From the NCBI GenBank assembly GCA_037447655.1, contig JBBHKE010000257.1, forward strand, positions 1-28,666: a stretch of DNA of 28,666 nt, in the 5' to 3' direction. Position 1 is the first letter of the stretch; the number at the start of each line of letters is the position of its first letter. A model generated the notes under the pieces. The model was given only the letters and a program-made list of their open reading frames with translations, was not told where the DNA came from and ran no database searches. Shown piece after piece: positions 1-10,160 of this stretch. The stretch is from Zygnema cylindricum. Lineage: Eukaryota; Streptophyta; Zygnematophyceae; Zygnematales; Zygnemataceae. Made by a program: the position numbers and the translations under genes.

Positions 1-6
1 CCCTCC

Positions 7-82
<76 letters not shown>

Positions 83-117
83 CTCCCCCCCTCTCTCTCT
101 CCCCTCTCCCTATCTCT
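1..117. repeat. (CT)n microsatellite, polypyrimidine tract
   Basis: Almost pure CT dinucleotide repeat with interspersed CCC and TTT. It runs from the window edge, so the true left boundary is not visible. Confidence 0.95.
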
Positions 118-993
118 CTTCCCTTCCCCTCTCTCTTTCGCTGCGTTCTGCCATGTCTCCCGAAATTTTCCTATCCGAACAAGCCATTGCTTCCGCTACC
201 TCCTTTGTTTTCAAAAATACATAAATAACACTTTTTGTTTCTTTTCAACTAACTCAACAAAATCTTTAATCCTACCAAAATTATTGAATGTAAAAAGGAG
301 CTTGTCTTTATAAGACATGCCTGTAATATAAGTTTTTCCAAAAATTAAGATTTCTCTAAATTCATGTTCTCCAAAAATCTCCTTCAGAAAATCATTTCTC
401 TCGCTCTCTTCTCTTAATCACTTTCTGAGAACGTTTTCTTCTGCCCTCGATCCTTTGAATATTGCATGTTCTCTTTTTTTTCTCATGTCTTCCTGATCTG
501 ATTTTGGACTTTGTAGTGTTTCCACAGTTTGCCTTCCCATTACCTCTATAAAGTGTAGTTTTCTTCACGTCTTTCTCCATAGATTTTCCACTTCTCGTAA
601 GCGTACGCATTCTCAATATATTTATTCTGATCCCCCTTTTATTTAGCTGCTTTTTCTTCTTTTTAATATTCCTTTTTAATATCCAAATTTCTCCAATTTT
701 ATGACCTTCTTTTCTTAACCTCATTTTCTTAATAGTCTCTCTTGATCCTTTGATGACCTTTTAAAACCTCATTATTTTCCACCTTCGATGTAAATTCCCC
801 ATCTTGTGTGAATTCACCATTTTCTCTCTCATCATCTTTCTTCCTTATTTAAGTTTTGTTTTTAGTTCAGTTTTGTCCATATCTAAGGAATATTCTGCTG
901 CCACTTTTAAGTTTACTTCTCTAACTCTTCTTTCTTCAAGCATCTCGTCCCCTTGTAAGTCATTCACACACACAAATCTATCACAAGAAAGAG
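118..993. other. No supported gene; possible 3' continuation of the minus-strand Copia gag
   Basis: The minus strand holds a Lys/Arg-rich open frame (724-392) without a recognisable domain, in a different frame from the gag fragment upstream of it. Positions 905-1000 resemble 1095-1180 (both contain CT-rich sequence, then gtaagt, then aaatct/ccaatct-type sequence), suggesting an internal duplication in the gag C-terminal region. Nothing here can be called a gene. Confidence 0.4.
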
Positions 994-2106
994 TCACAAC
1001 AACCGTATATTTTCACTCTCTTTTTTCTCCACACTATCTTTGATGACCACACTATTTTTAGTTACTTCCACTTCCACTTTTGGTTGCTCCTTAGATCCTT
1101 CAACTCTTTCTATTCTAGTTGCCTCTTCCTTTAGTAAGTTTGTGTCACTCACCAATCTGTCATAGGAAATATTGAAAGCAATCGAATCCCTTTCTGTCAC
1201 CTCTTTCACCTCATTGTGAACGACATAGAAGGTCGGTAAGTAAATAAACTCTTCAACACACGGTTCATGCTTGTTGTCATTGGTCGAGTCTTGTCACTCA
1301 CTCACGAAGGCACTTGATTCTTTTCTTGTTGAGGGTCGAACTAGGTTGCTGTCCCATCCATCTCTGAAATTCCTTGTAACACATGCTTTTTTATACGATG
1401 GACATACCCCGAAGGTATGTCCCAAATCATTACAATAAAAACAATTCTTTGGCCGATCTCCGAACTCGCTGTACTTTTTAATTTTCTGAAATTGAGACTT
1501 AGATTCCTTTATATTCCTCTTACTTGATAAAACCTTTCTAATAGCCTATTCATCTAGAACAACACGTCTTGCTACAGTGAAGCTCCAATCCCTTTTATCA
1601 ATTAAAGTCAATCGATATAATGCACTCTTATATTCTTTAGGTAGACTTCTCATTAACAATATAGTTAGTTGGGCATCTGTAAAGTTTCCTCCTGCCATAT
1701 CATTTTCCGCAAATAATAATTGTAAGTCAATACAGTGTTTCTCCATACTACCTCCAACATACTTGAGTTCAACAATTTTGGTAACACTGCTAAGCCAATG
1801 ATATAAAAAAGTCTTTGCATACATACATTCTAAGCACTTCCATAATTCAAACGCCTTTTTAAAACTTAGGTATTACATTTCCAAATCCTTTGCCAAGGAG
1901 TTATTGATAACCCTTAGACACTCATGATTTTTCCTTTTCCATCCATTTGATGTTTCGGCCAAGGTACTGTCCACAACATCCATTAGCTGCATCATCTCGA
2001 AGTAACTCTCGAGTGCACACTTCCAATAGTGATATTTTGATCCATCAAATATGGGTAGCCATGGGTGTGGGCCCATAACATGTTGTCCATAGCCTACTTC
2101 AGACAT
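994..2106 (-). pseudogene. Ty1/Copia retrotransposon gag (degenerate)
   Basis: One minus-strand frame can be read from the ATG at 2106 down to a stop at 994, interrupted by in-frame stops at 1875-1873, 1548-1546 and near 1295. The start has the plant Copia Gag pattern VMGP...PIFDGSKYHYW. The middle has the UBN2-type AFELWKCLE...LLMRSLPKEYKSAL pattern. A CCHC zinc knuckle, CFYCNDLGHTFGVC (CX2CX4HX4C), lies at about 1446-1405. The knuckle is intact although the frame is broken, so this is a decayed but recognisable Gag, the RNA-packaging structural protein. No protease, integrase or RT follows on this strand, so the element is truncated at its 3' side. The assignment is secure; the boundaries are approximate. 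Confidence 0.85.
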
Positions 2107-2640
2107 GGATTACTCTCAGAAACACCACACACTACCCTACAAACAGTTGTGTTTGCGACAGCACAGATTACTTCACAATAAACAAAATCACCTTAAACTG
2201 CACCAATAGGAAGCATAATATAGACATTGTAAGCTCCCAAAGTTACAGCCAAATCGACCAAGGAATCTAGAAGATATAAGCTCCAAAGTTTCATAAAAAC
2301 AGCTGACAGCTTCACAAACTAACCACTTAGACTGCTCACAGAATCTTACAGAGATTCCTGAATAGTATAAAATTGTACACACATATATATTATATCTCAT
2401 AGAATAACTTCACAAAGTTTCACATGAATGCACCAAACAGAGTGATCAGAGCAACAGGTCAAAGATCCAGAAAACAGTTTGCCATTGCTTTGACTTGACT
2501 GTGATACTCAAAATATTCTAAGTCCTACAAGTTATACTCAGAGAGTTCACTGCTGAATGTACGGAGGCATACCAGCCGTATGGTATCTACCATCTACCTA
2601 AACTATTGTAAGTATACCCGAATAGTTCGAGGTATGTCAG
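2107..2640 (-). mobile_element. Leader/LTR-like sequence upstream of the minus-strand Copia gag
   Basis: Read on the minus strand, this stretch runs directly into the gag ATG. It is similar to the sequence upstream of the plus-strand gag at 6581: both have ctgagagt...atc(c)ATGTCT just before the start, and both have gagtataa followed by gacttag about 250-450 bases upstream. No TGGTATCAGAGC-type primer-binding site and no clear TG...CA LTR ends were found. Confidence 0.5.
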
Positions 2641-2764
2641 ACCGAACAAATCTTTAATAAAATCTTACTAGCAAAAAGACAAACCTATGTTGTACATAAT
2701 ATTTACACCGACATCTCTTCAATCTTCGTACGTCAATAACTAAGCTACCACTAAGTGACCACTA

Positions 2765-3190
2765 AACAAATATCATTACTCACAATCTATACTAGTTACA
2801 TTATCCGCAATTGCGTCAACTGCTTTATATGTGTTGATCATATCAAGGTAATCGCAGCTGCATTGACTTGTCTGTGTCGCAGCTGCTCCGTACCGTCGGC
2901 GCATATTGATCCAATATAACCGCAGTTGCCTTGTCCTGTCTGCGTCGCAACTGCGCTGTACCGGGGGTGCTTGTTTCAACATTTCGTTTATTCCACATCG
3001 GATCGCTTTGCGATCCACCGTTAATTTGTCAATGCTTCTACACGCCACTCAATGAGTCTTTTACAGCACTTAAATTATATCCGTTCGTTTGTTCCCCAAT
3101 CTATGAATCAATTCGAACCTCCACATTAAATTCCATAGCGCACGAACTATCGCGTACGCACGGAATAAATTTTTCAAAACAACACACAGA
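2765..3190 (-). repeat. GTAC/CpG-rich repeat family, left inverted arm
   Basis: Read on the minus strand from about 3187, this matches the plus strand from about 4848. Shared blocks include TTGTTTT-GAAA, CGTGCGTACGCG, GTGGAGGTTCGAAT, GATTGGGG and GG(C/T)GGATCGC(A/G)AAGCGAT. The distal part (about 2965-2830) contains a tandem pair of ~78-bp units built on GCAG(C/T)TGCGAC(A/G)CAGACA. With the right arm it forms an inverted pair around leader copies A and B. The superfamily is not recognised. Confidence 0.6.
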
Positions 3191-3208
3191 TTAATCATAG
3201 CTTATCCT

Positions 3209-3307
3209 TTAAAATTGTAGGCTAGTTAGGAATTCGTCAAGCTTCAGATTCCATTGCCTTGGGGCTTGATTTAGAGCGTACATAGATTGAAATTCTATGT
3301 GCTCCAT
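3209..3307 (-). pseudogene. Chimeric ORF: leader start MEHIEFQ fused to Copia reverse transcriptase
   Basis: The minus-strand ATG at 3307 opens MEHIEFQ, the same start as in leader copy B, and passes without a frame change into SMYALNQAPRQWNLKLDEFL. This is the conserved Copia RT block LYGLKQAPRxWxxKLDxFL, normally several hundred codons into pol. The frame stops at 3211-3209, directly after LTSLQF. Readthrough gives a few more RT-like residues (RISYD...) before sequence of the GTAC-rich repeat begins at about 3187. All of gag, protease, integrase and the N-terminal part of RT are missing between leader and RT. It is probably a dead copy. The RT identification is secure; how the junction arose is inference. 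Confidence 0.75.
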
Positions 3308-3760
3308 TGCCACACAGAATTCGCAGATCCATAGAAGCTAATCTACATAGTACAGACCCCAAGTTTATACAAACCCAAATGATTGACCCTTTGACAATAA
3401 AACCCCATCATAGCTTCCACCCTGTGAAATAAGACTTTCTGTGTGCTCAGTTCCACCACAGAATGCAAAGTTAGAATATGCGTTTTGGATAACATTTCCC
3501 ACTTTGACTTTCCCTTAGAAATGCAGCCACCCTGGCAAGCAAACACTCCGACTGACTACACTTCTGTGTAGCCTAGACTCCCCTGAGTCGGCAGCAAAAA
3601 GAATCACTGAAAATGGTCGAGTAAATAGATAATTATGGCTGGCCAAAGTTTGCCTTTTATACATGATGCTCTCTATGAGAGGCAACTACCTACCAAAAAA
3701 AATTCTAAGTCCCAAAACCTACTAACAACCCCTCTAGACCAATCAAATTGCAGCACACTA
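3308..3760 (-). mobile_element. Leader repeat copy A (retroelement 5' region)
   Basis: This is one of three copies in the window of a ~430-bp sequence ending at an ATG. Shared landmarks on the minus strand, in order: AATTTGATTGGT, GACTTAGAA, GTAGGTAG(C/T)(A/C/T)GCCTCTC, CATTTTCAGTGATTCTTTTT, CTGCATTT(A/C)TA(A)GGGAAAGTC, ATTCTAACTTTGCATTCT, TCATTTGGGTTTAT, and CTTCT(A/T)TGGATCTG just before the ATG. It precedes the RT fusion at 3307. Copy B precedes a Copia gag start, so this is most likely an LTR/leader, but canonical LTR ends were not found. Confidence 0.75.
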
Positions 3761-4082
3761 CATAATGTACATAGAAAGTACGGTAGCCGCCGTACTTTAT
3801 GTACAGATGTATTTGGCACCACTGTAGGCATGCCACGTGGCAAAAAGGTCGTCGCCGTTCTGTCCCTAAGTTCTCCGGTTTCCCAAATCTTTGAAGACTT
3901 CGTTACGTTTATAAGAGTGATAGCTATGGACTTAGTCACGTTTCTAAGTATGAGATGCTTTCCTATATTGTTTTTGTATTCCCATATTTTTTTGTCATTT
4001 TCTTCAGTTTTAATCCCTACAAGTGGTGCCATAGCTGAGAGCCTAGCTCCCCTCACCATAGGTGTCCCTTTATCCTTCTCCC
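3761..4082. other. Intervening sequence between leader copies A and B, no supported gene
   Basis: It contains a 12-bp palindrome TGCCACGTGGCA (about 3831-3842). Both strands have open frames here, but neither shows a recognisable domain. The minus-strand frame starting with MDGEIGEKDKG (4098) may be a frameshifted continuation of the gag-like fragment upstream, or another captured fragment. Confidence 0.4.
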
Positions 4083-4349
4083 CTATTTCCCCATCCACGG
4101 CAAGGTTTTTCCCTTCACCTTGTGTTGCATCTGAACTTCGGTTGATATTTTGGGCAGCCTCAGATGATTCTCATAGTAAGCTCCTCCAAAGCCCGTTGGC
4201 AGAAATCTCACTTGTCCCGAAAGAATTCCCCATAAGTGCTTCTCAAAAAGCAATCCCTCCATCATAAATCCCCAATAAGTGAAGCTTTTTCCATCAAAGA
4301 TAGGCACCCTAGATGGTGGGCCCATAACTTGAAACTCAGTGTGCTCCAT
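4083..4349 (-). pseudogene. Copia gag N-terminal fragment behind leader copy B
   Basis: The minus-strand ATG at 4349 opens MEHTEFQ and continues VMGPPSRVPIFDGKSFTYW, the same Gag N-terminal signature seen at 2106 and 6581. It then reads FMMEGLLFEKHLWGIL, which resembles the next Gag helix. After about residue 45 the similarity fades, and the frame stops at 4083; an indel after GILSG is likely. Only the first part of Gag is present, with no zinc knuckle or pol. This copy shows what the leader family normally feeds into, which makes the fusions of copies A and C unusual by comparison. Confidence 0.7.
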
Positions 4350-4800
4350 GTCCCACAGAAATCGCAGATCCAAAAGAAGCTTATCTAGATAGTGTCGACT
4401 CCAAGTTGATATAAACCCAAATGATCGACCCCTTGACAATCAAAAACCAATTATAGCTCCACCCATGTGAAATAAGACTTTGTGTGTGATCAGTTCCACC
4501 ATAGAATGCAAAGTTAGAATATGAGTTTCGGACACATTCACCCACTTTGACTTTCCCTTAGAAATGCAGCCACCCTGGCAGGCAAAAACTATGACCGACT
4601 ACACCCCTGTGTAGCGTGGACTCCCTTGAGTCCGCAGGAAAAAGAATCACTGAAAATGGTCAAGTAAATTGATAGTTATGAATGGTCAAAGATTATCTTT
4701 TGTATAGGAGCTCTCTCGGAGAGAGGCTGCTACCTACTAAATTTTCTAAGTCGTATCTCTCTCTAAAACTCTATCTACTTACGTACGGCACCAATCAAAT
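4350..4800 (-). mobile_element. Leader repeat copy B (retroelement 5' region)
   Basis: It shares the landmarks listed for copy A, in the same order and spacing, including AATTTGATTGGT at its distal end (4802-4791) and TTTTGGATCTGCGA just before the ATG at 4349. It lies in the same orientation as copy A, about 1 kb away, and abuts the right arm of the GTAC-rich inverted repeat. Confidence 0.75.
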
Positions 4801-4839
4801 TACCGTGTCGTACAGAAAAGTACATGTGCCGGTGTACTT

Positions 4840-5100
4840 TTGTTGTTTTTGAAAGTTAGTTTCGTGCGTACGCGAAATTTCATGCGTACGCGACGTTTCG
4901 TGCGTACTTGGCGCGATTTTAATTCGCAGATACACTGGTTTACCGTGGAGGTTCGAATGGATGTGCGGATTGGGGGAGCAATGGTACAATTTTTTTTTGT
5001 GATGTACAAAATCATATTGAGTGACGCGAACCAACGCATGTTATTTATGGAATGCGTTAGAGAAATGAACGGCGGATCGCGAAGCGATTTGATGTGAAAT
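4840..5100 (+). repeat. GTAC/CpG-rich repeat family, right inverted arm
   Basis: This is the plus-strand counterpart of the arm at 2765-3190. It contains a short direct repetition of (C/T)GTGCGTACGCG at about 4862-4900. Recognisable similarity to the left arm ends near GGCGGATCGCGAAGCGAT (about 5069-5090). GTAC-rich sequence continues to about 5270 without a clear partner. Confidence 0.6.
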
Positions 5101-6289
5101 GTATATAATATTTGGGTATGTACGCCGGCCGTACAGAACATAATGGGACAGGCGACATTTATTAAAAAGGACGCCGCCGGTACGGTTCGTCTTATTTGAC
5201 CGGTGTACTCTAATTTCGGTAGACCACATTTATGACGAAGTACGTGATTGCGGTACGAAAAGATATGGATGGTTTGACGTTTTTTCGTCAAGTGGACTTT
5301 GGGACCAAGTGGCACGACATCAAGGGTGCCTAATAATAGATATGGATGGCGGACAAATTCCGCTGATATTTTTTCAACTAGTGGGGACGCGAAATCGTTT
5401 TTCTTCACAAGATGTATAATTTGGACGTCTTCGATTGTTTCACGAAATTCGAGGAGTTACGTTGAATGACTCACCATACGATTTTGTGAGATTGAGTGTA
5501 CTTGTAAATATTTGGAACAACAATGTTTTGTCTTTTGCGTATTAATAAATTAGTGTTGATTACGACAGATTTTATTTACGTAATCATTTAGGGTTTAGAC
5601 ACTTTAAATTGTGTGTGTTTATGTGTCGTACTTGTAGACAAGAGAACGTTTGCGATTGCTTGGCTCTCACGTGTACGCTAACGATTAGTTTATTATTAGT
5701 AGCAGTTTATTATGGTTAAATAGGACTTAATGACAGTTAAGTAATTTAAGTTGGATATTTTGACAGTTAGTGATTTGTTGACAGCTCACAAGTGTATATA
5801 TTGTTATGAGCTTTGTTAGCGAAAATAATCAATGATGGTTAGAAAAGTAGGGACCGAAGATGTAGAATTTTAGGGTTGCCGATTAGGTCATGCATTTAAA
5901 TGATACATTTTTTATCTGATATACTTTTGTTTATGTGTGATGCATTCATTTATTATTATTTATATGTGTTAATTTTATGTTTGTTTGATATGCATTATTT
6001 ATGCATTTGTCCTAGGGTTTCTTGTGATTTTTCATGTAACCCTAAATGTTATTCATGCATCTCTGTATGCATGCTTGCTCTGTCTATGAACGGATGATTG
6101 CTCCGCCTGTGTGCTGATGAATGATTGCATCTGTGTATGCATGTCTGTTAAATGGAGGATGCATTTCAAATGATTGTTCATTAGCCAAACTTTGCTTATC
6201 ATTTTGTTTGATAGTTTGGGTGGCTTATGCGGTCTATTTTAGACCAAAGAACAACACTCAGTAGGTGGGTTGATTTTGGACTTACCCCT
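5101..6289. other. Intergenic or decayed-repeat sequence, no gene
   Basis: AT-rich, with no sustained coding frame. The stretch 5885-6180 is dense in TGCAT/ATGCAT words (for example gtatgcatgcttgctctgtc and tgtatgcatgtctg), which looks like a decayed short-period repeat. Part of it may be the 5' LTR of the Copia element that starts at 6581, but no LTR ends could be fixed. Confidence 0.4.
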
Positions 6290-6580
6290 CAGGTAAACTT
6301 GTATCGACGCTACAACACAGAGAGTATAAGACTTAGGATTTAGAGCATTTTATGTATCCACACTTCCAAGTAGTAAAACTGCAAACAATTTTTGGGAAAT
6401 GTTTGAGTATTATATCTTGAGTGTTGTCAGGTAAATTGTGCTCAAACTTTTGGAGTTGTCAGTGTATAAGTTACTCTTTATTCTGAAAAGTTTTGTGAGA
6501 TTTGGATGTTTATATAAGATTTGGTGAGCACTTGAAAATAGTAGTTTGATTGGATTATCGATAGCTTCTGAGAGTGTATC
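6290..6580 (+). mobile_element. Leader of the plus-strand Copia element
   Basis: It is similar to the minus-strand leader at 2107-2640 (shared ctgagagt-atc-ATGTCT, gagtataa...gacttag). No classical primer-binding site was identified. The two Copia fragments therefore belong to related families. Confidence 0.5.
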
Positions 6581-8007
6581 ATGTCTAATTCTACTACTGT
6601 TGTTCCTCCACCTGCACTAGTGGTTGTAGAACAACAGGTTATGGGATTGTCATCAAGAATTCCTCTATTTTCTGGGGAAAAAAATGTTTACTGGGTGGAT
6701 ATGGTGGAGACACATTTTGAGAATGTTAATCTTTTGGACATATTAGATGGTTGGCTGGATGAATCCAATCCGTCATGGTCTAAGAAAGATATGCAAGCTT
6801 GTTTTTTTATGAAATTATGTATTTCTGATGACTTAGCTATGTCTCGGATAAAAATGAAAAAAACAATTGATATTTGGAAATCTTTTAAAAATGATTATGA
6901 AAAAGCTAATGTCCAAGAAAAACTCCTTTTGGCTGAAACATTTGGGACTATAAATACACTAACGGTTCAATGGCTGAATATTCTAACAGTTTTTGCATCC
7001 TTGTAGATGCAAATGCTTTCGCAAGTGGGGTGTTTCTTCAATTTCAACAGGCATTGCTCATGAGGGGTCTCCCTTGTAGTATGAAAGGAGCATCCAATAT
7101 GCTTAAACAGAAAGATAAGGCTAGCTGGACTTTACAGTTAGCTATCAATATTTTGCTAGAGGAGGAAGCTACATCTAATATTCTCAATGCTGAGCAGGTA
7201 GAGGCTTTTAATTCAGACTTTGAGAGGAAAACAAAGTTTAATCAACAAATAAGGCAATTTAATCAAGTGGGAATAAACAATTCAACAATGCATGTTTCTA
7301 TTGTAGTGAGAGAGGTCATGGATACAATTTTTTTCCTAAGCTTAAAAAGGCTCACGATATAGGTTTATACAGGCTAGGATGGTAACAAAGTCAGTTTTAC
7401 AAAAACTTCACCGCGCCTACACCTCGTGGAAATGCATTGTTTTTGGCGTCTTCATCACTCAAGGATGAGACTCTAACATTTTTTGAGGATGTAACAGATC
7501 TATTTGCTATGGCGGCAGCAATGGAAGGTGTAAAGGACCTTAGATGGATAATGGATACGGGAGCGTCAGCCCACATGTGCTGGAAAAAACCCATCTTCAA
7601 AATTTTGAAAACAACGCCAAAGAAAAATATTTATTAAGCTTGAGGAATGAGTGTTTAAACTCGTGCTGTGGGTGATGTGTCTTTGCTAGTGGATGGGGAG
7701 GATAAAGCAACTGAAAGAAATCTTCACAATGTCTTGTTATTACCTTAATTTAAGAAAAATCTGTTTTCTACGTCATTGGTAGAGAGTAAGGGCTTTGAGG
7801 ATAATTTGAAAAATTATAGGCAGGTTGTTAGCAAAAATGGCAAAGTCGCAGTTACAAGTTCTAGAGATAATTAAGATGTGCCAAATGGATATGGTTAATA
7901 CTAAGGAGAATGATGTTCTTCACTCTGGTGTTTTTGATTTAGATGAGTTGTGGCATAAAAGATTAGGCCATGTACACTATAATAGTCTAAGAAAAATGGT
8001 CCTTTGA
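6581..8007 (+). pseudogene. Ty1/Copia gag-protease-preintegrase (frameshifted, truncated)
   Basis: The order is that of Copia gag-pol. Gag begins MSNSTTVV at 6581 with VMGLSSRIPLFSGEKNVYW. A frameshift near 6990 leads into MRGLPCSMKGASNMLKQKDK. A zinc knuckle at 7293-7334 reads CFYCSERGHGYNFF, with the last Cys changed to Phe (TTT for TGT). The retropepsin site WIMDTGASAHM lies at about 7546-7579. LHNVLLLP, then a stop, then FKKNLF marks the protease/preintegrase linker. The GAG-preintegrase motif LWHKRLGHVHYNSLRKMV lies at 7948-8004. At least three frame changes and several stops show that it is dead. Copia similarity stops at 8007, about 10 bases before the foldback element begins; integrase and RT are absent. 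Confidence 0.88.
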
Positions 8008-8017
8008 TATCGTGCTC

Positions 8018-8575
8018 TCTGGAGATTTTGTAAACCGGTCAGATGTTGCCACGTGTCGTCCAAAATGGCGGTGCTAGAAAACGTCAAATTGCCTACTCCA
8101 GAATCCCGGCTCGCACCACGGCCTTTCGATGAAAACCGACATTTGATACGAATGGTCGAAAAAAATATATGTACTATTTGTTTTGTCCGATACTTAAATT
8201 AAAGTTGTTTCTATGCCCTGAAATCGTAATCGAATTAAATGGAACATCCTACGAGTAGCTATTTATATATTTATCAAACCCTACATGTACTTGCACTAGT
8301 CCTAGACTAAACGGACAAAGCTAACAGCTACGGGTTGTTTGACAGACGGTAGGTACCAGGATCAAGTCATGGGTCCGTCAAATACCTTTTTAGTAAATCT
8401 ACTCAGATTCTACTACCTGTCTCTTTAGACAGCTTAGGAACCCATGGCTTTATCTCCCTTTCAGCCTTCAGTAACTACGACAAGTGTGGGGGCTTGGAAA
8501 GAGGGTTAGAGGGAGACTGCCTGTGCCTTTTTCTATCATAATACAGACCTAGAAAATACACAAATATCAACACTA
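8018..8575 (+). repeat. Left inverted arm of the foldback element
   Basis: It pairs with 9045-9640. The outer boundary is estimated from gtgctctctggagattttgt, which aligns to the reverse complement of the right arm's outer end. Confidence 0.7.
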
Positions 8576-9044
8576 TAGTACTGTACGCGATGGCTCTTAG
8601 TCCAAAAGGTCTAAAATAATAATGTTGTTCGTATAGTTACGGAAAACTTACGATGGAACTTCGGCCGAGTACGATGGATAGATATAGCGTGTCACATGAC
8701 AAGAAATGGCTTTAGTGCAGCGAGTGTATGGTGAAATGGCGTATCGACGATGTTTAATCCTTAAGTAGATTCTTGTCGGGTATAATCATTTTCCAATAAT
8801 TTTCCTTTCGTCATCTTATAGGTGGGAGAAATATTTGCTTGGATTTATGAAAAGTGGGATGCTATTAAAATGTGTGATGCAATTATTATTTCCGTTCATC
8901 TAATGCACTGTTTTAAATACGACAATATTTTTTTAGAGTTTTATGAAAGGAAAAGGAAAAAGAAAAAGAAAAAAAAGGGGGGGAGGGGGTGTTTGTTTAT
9001 TTGTTTGTGGGAGTTGAAAGGAAAATAAACTAGAAAATAAGGGA

Positions 9045-9640
9045 AGTGTTGATATTGATGATTTTCTAGGTCTGTTTTAAGAAAGAAAAATAGCAGAGGC
9101 AGTCTGCCTCTGACTCTTTTCTCTAAGCCCCCACACTTGTTGTAGTCACTGAAGGCTGGATAGGGAGCAAAGCTCTCCACAGAGACAAGGGGAGATAAAT
9201 GGTAGGTTTACTAAAAAGATATATGACGGACCCAGGATTTGATCTTGGTACCTACCGTCCGTCAAACGACCGGTAGCCATTAGCTTTGTCCGTTTGTGGT
9301 AGGACATATAGGGTTTGATAAATATATAAATAATTACACGTAGACTAGTTCGTTTAACGGGAAATAGATACGTAGTGCATAGATACAGTTTTAGATAGTA
9401 CGGAGTACGACTCTATTTGTTTTATGAAACTGATAACGCACATTTGTTTCGACTGCAAAACAAATACCGCGCGGTTTTTTTCAATGGCTAGAATTATAGT
9501 CAGTTTTGATCGGACGGCCATGATAGGCGCCGCAATTACGGAAAGGACAATTTGGCGTTTTGCGGACTCCGCCACTTTGGATGACACGTGGCAACATTAT
9601 ACGGGTTTACGGAATCTACGGAGAGGAAGACAAATCCGAA
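9045..9640 (-). repeat. Right inverted arm of the foldback element
   Basis: It pairs with 8018-8575. It is slightly longer than the left arm because of indels around 9350-9480. Confidence 0.7.
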
Positions 9641-9764
9641 TGTGACAAATGTCACATTATGGCGATGTCGTACATGTACCGTACAGTAAGTACTCCGGCA
9701 CTTGTATTTTCTTGTACGGTACGGTCTTGTAATGTGTCCGTACCTCAGTACCGGGGGGCTTAGA

Positions 9765-10160
9765 GAGGAGTTTTAGGACTTAGAATATTTTTGGTAGGTA
9801 GCCGCCTCTCCCTGAGAGCATCTTGTATACAAGGCAAACTTTGGCCATCCATAACTATCAACTCAGTTGACCATTTTCAGTGATTCTTTTTGCAGCGGAC
9901 TCAAGGGTAGTTGGTCAGAGTTTTTGCTTGCTTGGGTGGCTGCATTTATAAGGGAAAGTCTAAGTGGGGAATGTCATCCAAAACTCATATTCTAACTTTG
10001 CATTCTGTGATGAAACTGAGCACACAGAAAGTCTTCTTTCACAGAGGTGAAGCTGTAATGGGGTTCTGATTGTCAAGGGGTTTAATCATTTGGGTTTATG
10101 TAAACTTGGAGTTGGCACTATCTAGATTAGCTTCTTTGGATCTGTGAATTCTGTGTGGCA
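9765..10160 (+). mobile_element. Leader repeat copy C (retroelement 5' region)
   Basis: Plus-strand copy of the leader family (compare 3308-3760 and 4350-4800, both minus). It has gacttagaat, ggtaggtagccgcctctc, ccattttcagtgattcttttt, gctgcatttataagggaaag, attctaactttgcattctg, atcatttgggttta and cttctttggatctgtgaatt, and ends at the ATG at 10161. A GTAC-rich stretch (9665-9760) precedes it, as for copies A and B. Confidence 0.75.

Larger units (their letters stand above)
8018..9640. mobile_element. Foldback-type element with ~550-bp inverted arms
   Basis: The left arm (about 8018-8575) and the right arm (about 9045-9640) are diverged reverse complements. Matching blocks from outside in include GATGTTGCCACGTGTCGTCCAAA / AATGTTGCCACGTGTCATCCAAA, AAACGTCAAATTG / AAACGCCAAATTG, TATATATTTATCAAACCCTA, AACGGACAAAGCTAA, GGTACCAGGATCAA, AAGTGTGGGGGCTT, GACTGCCT(G/C)TGC and CAGACCTAGAAAAT. 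The spacer (8576-9044) encodes nothing recognisable. Long arms without a transposase fit a non-autonomous Mutator-like or foldback element. No target-site duplication could be fixed, so the superfamily is open. It begins about 10 bases after the Copia fragment ends. Confidence 0.7.

Noticed and set aside
3635-4267. 210-codon open frame on the plus strand
   Set aside because: It runs antisense through leader copy A and the gag fragment, with no domain of its own.
2107-6580. Canonical LTRs with TG...CA ends and a Met-tRNA primer-binding site
   Set aside because: Leader sequences are clearly repeated, but no TGGTATCAGAGC-like site or paired terminal TG/CA boundaries were found.
8822-9028. 68-codon open frame in the spacer of the foldback element
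   Set aside because: It ends in a poly-Lys/Gly run from an A/G homopolymer and shows no motif.
8004-9650. Target-site duplication for the foldback element
   Set aside because: Candidate 8-11-bp flanks on the two sides do not match, and the outer ends are uncertain by several bases.
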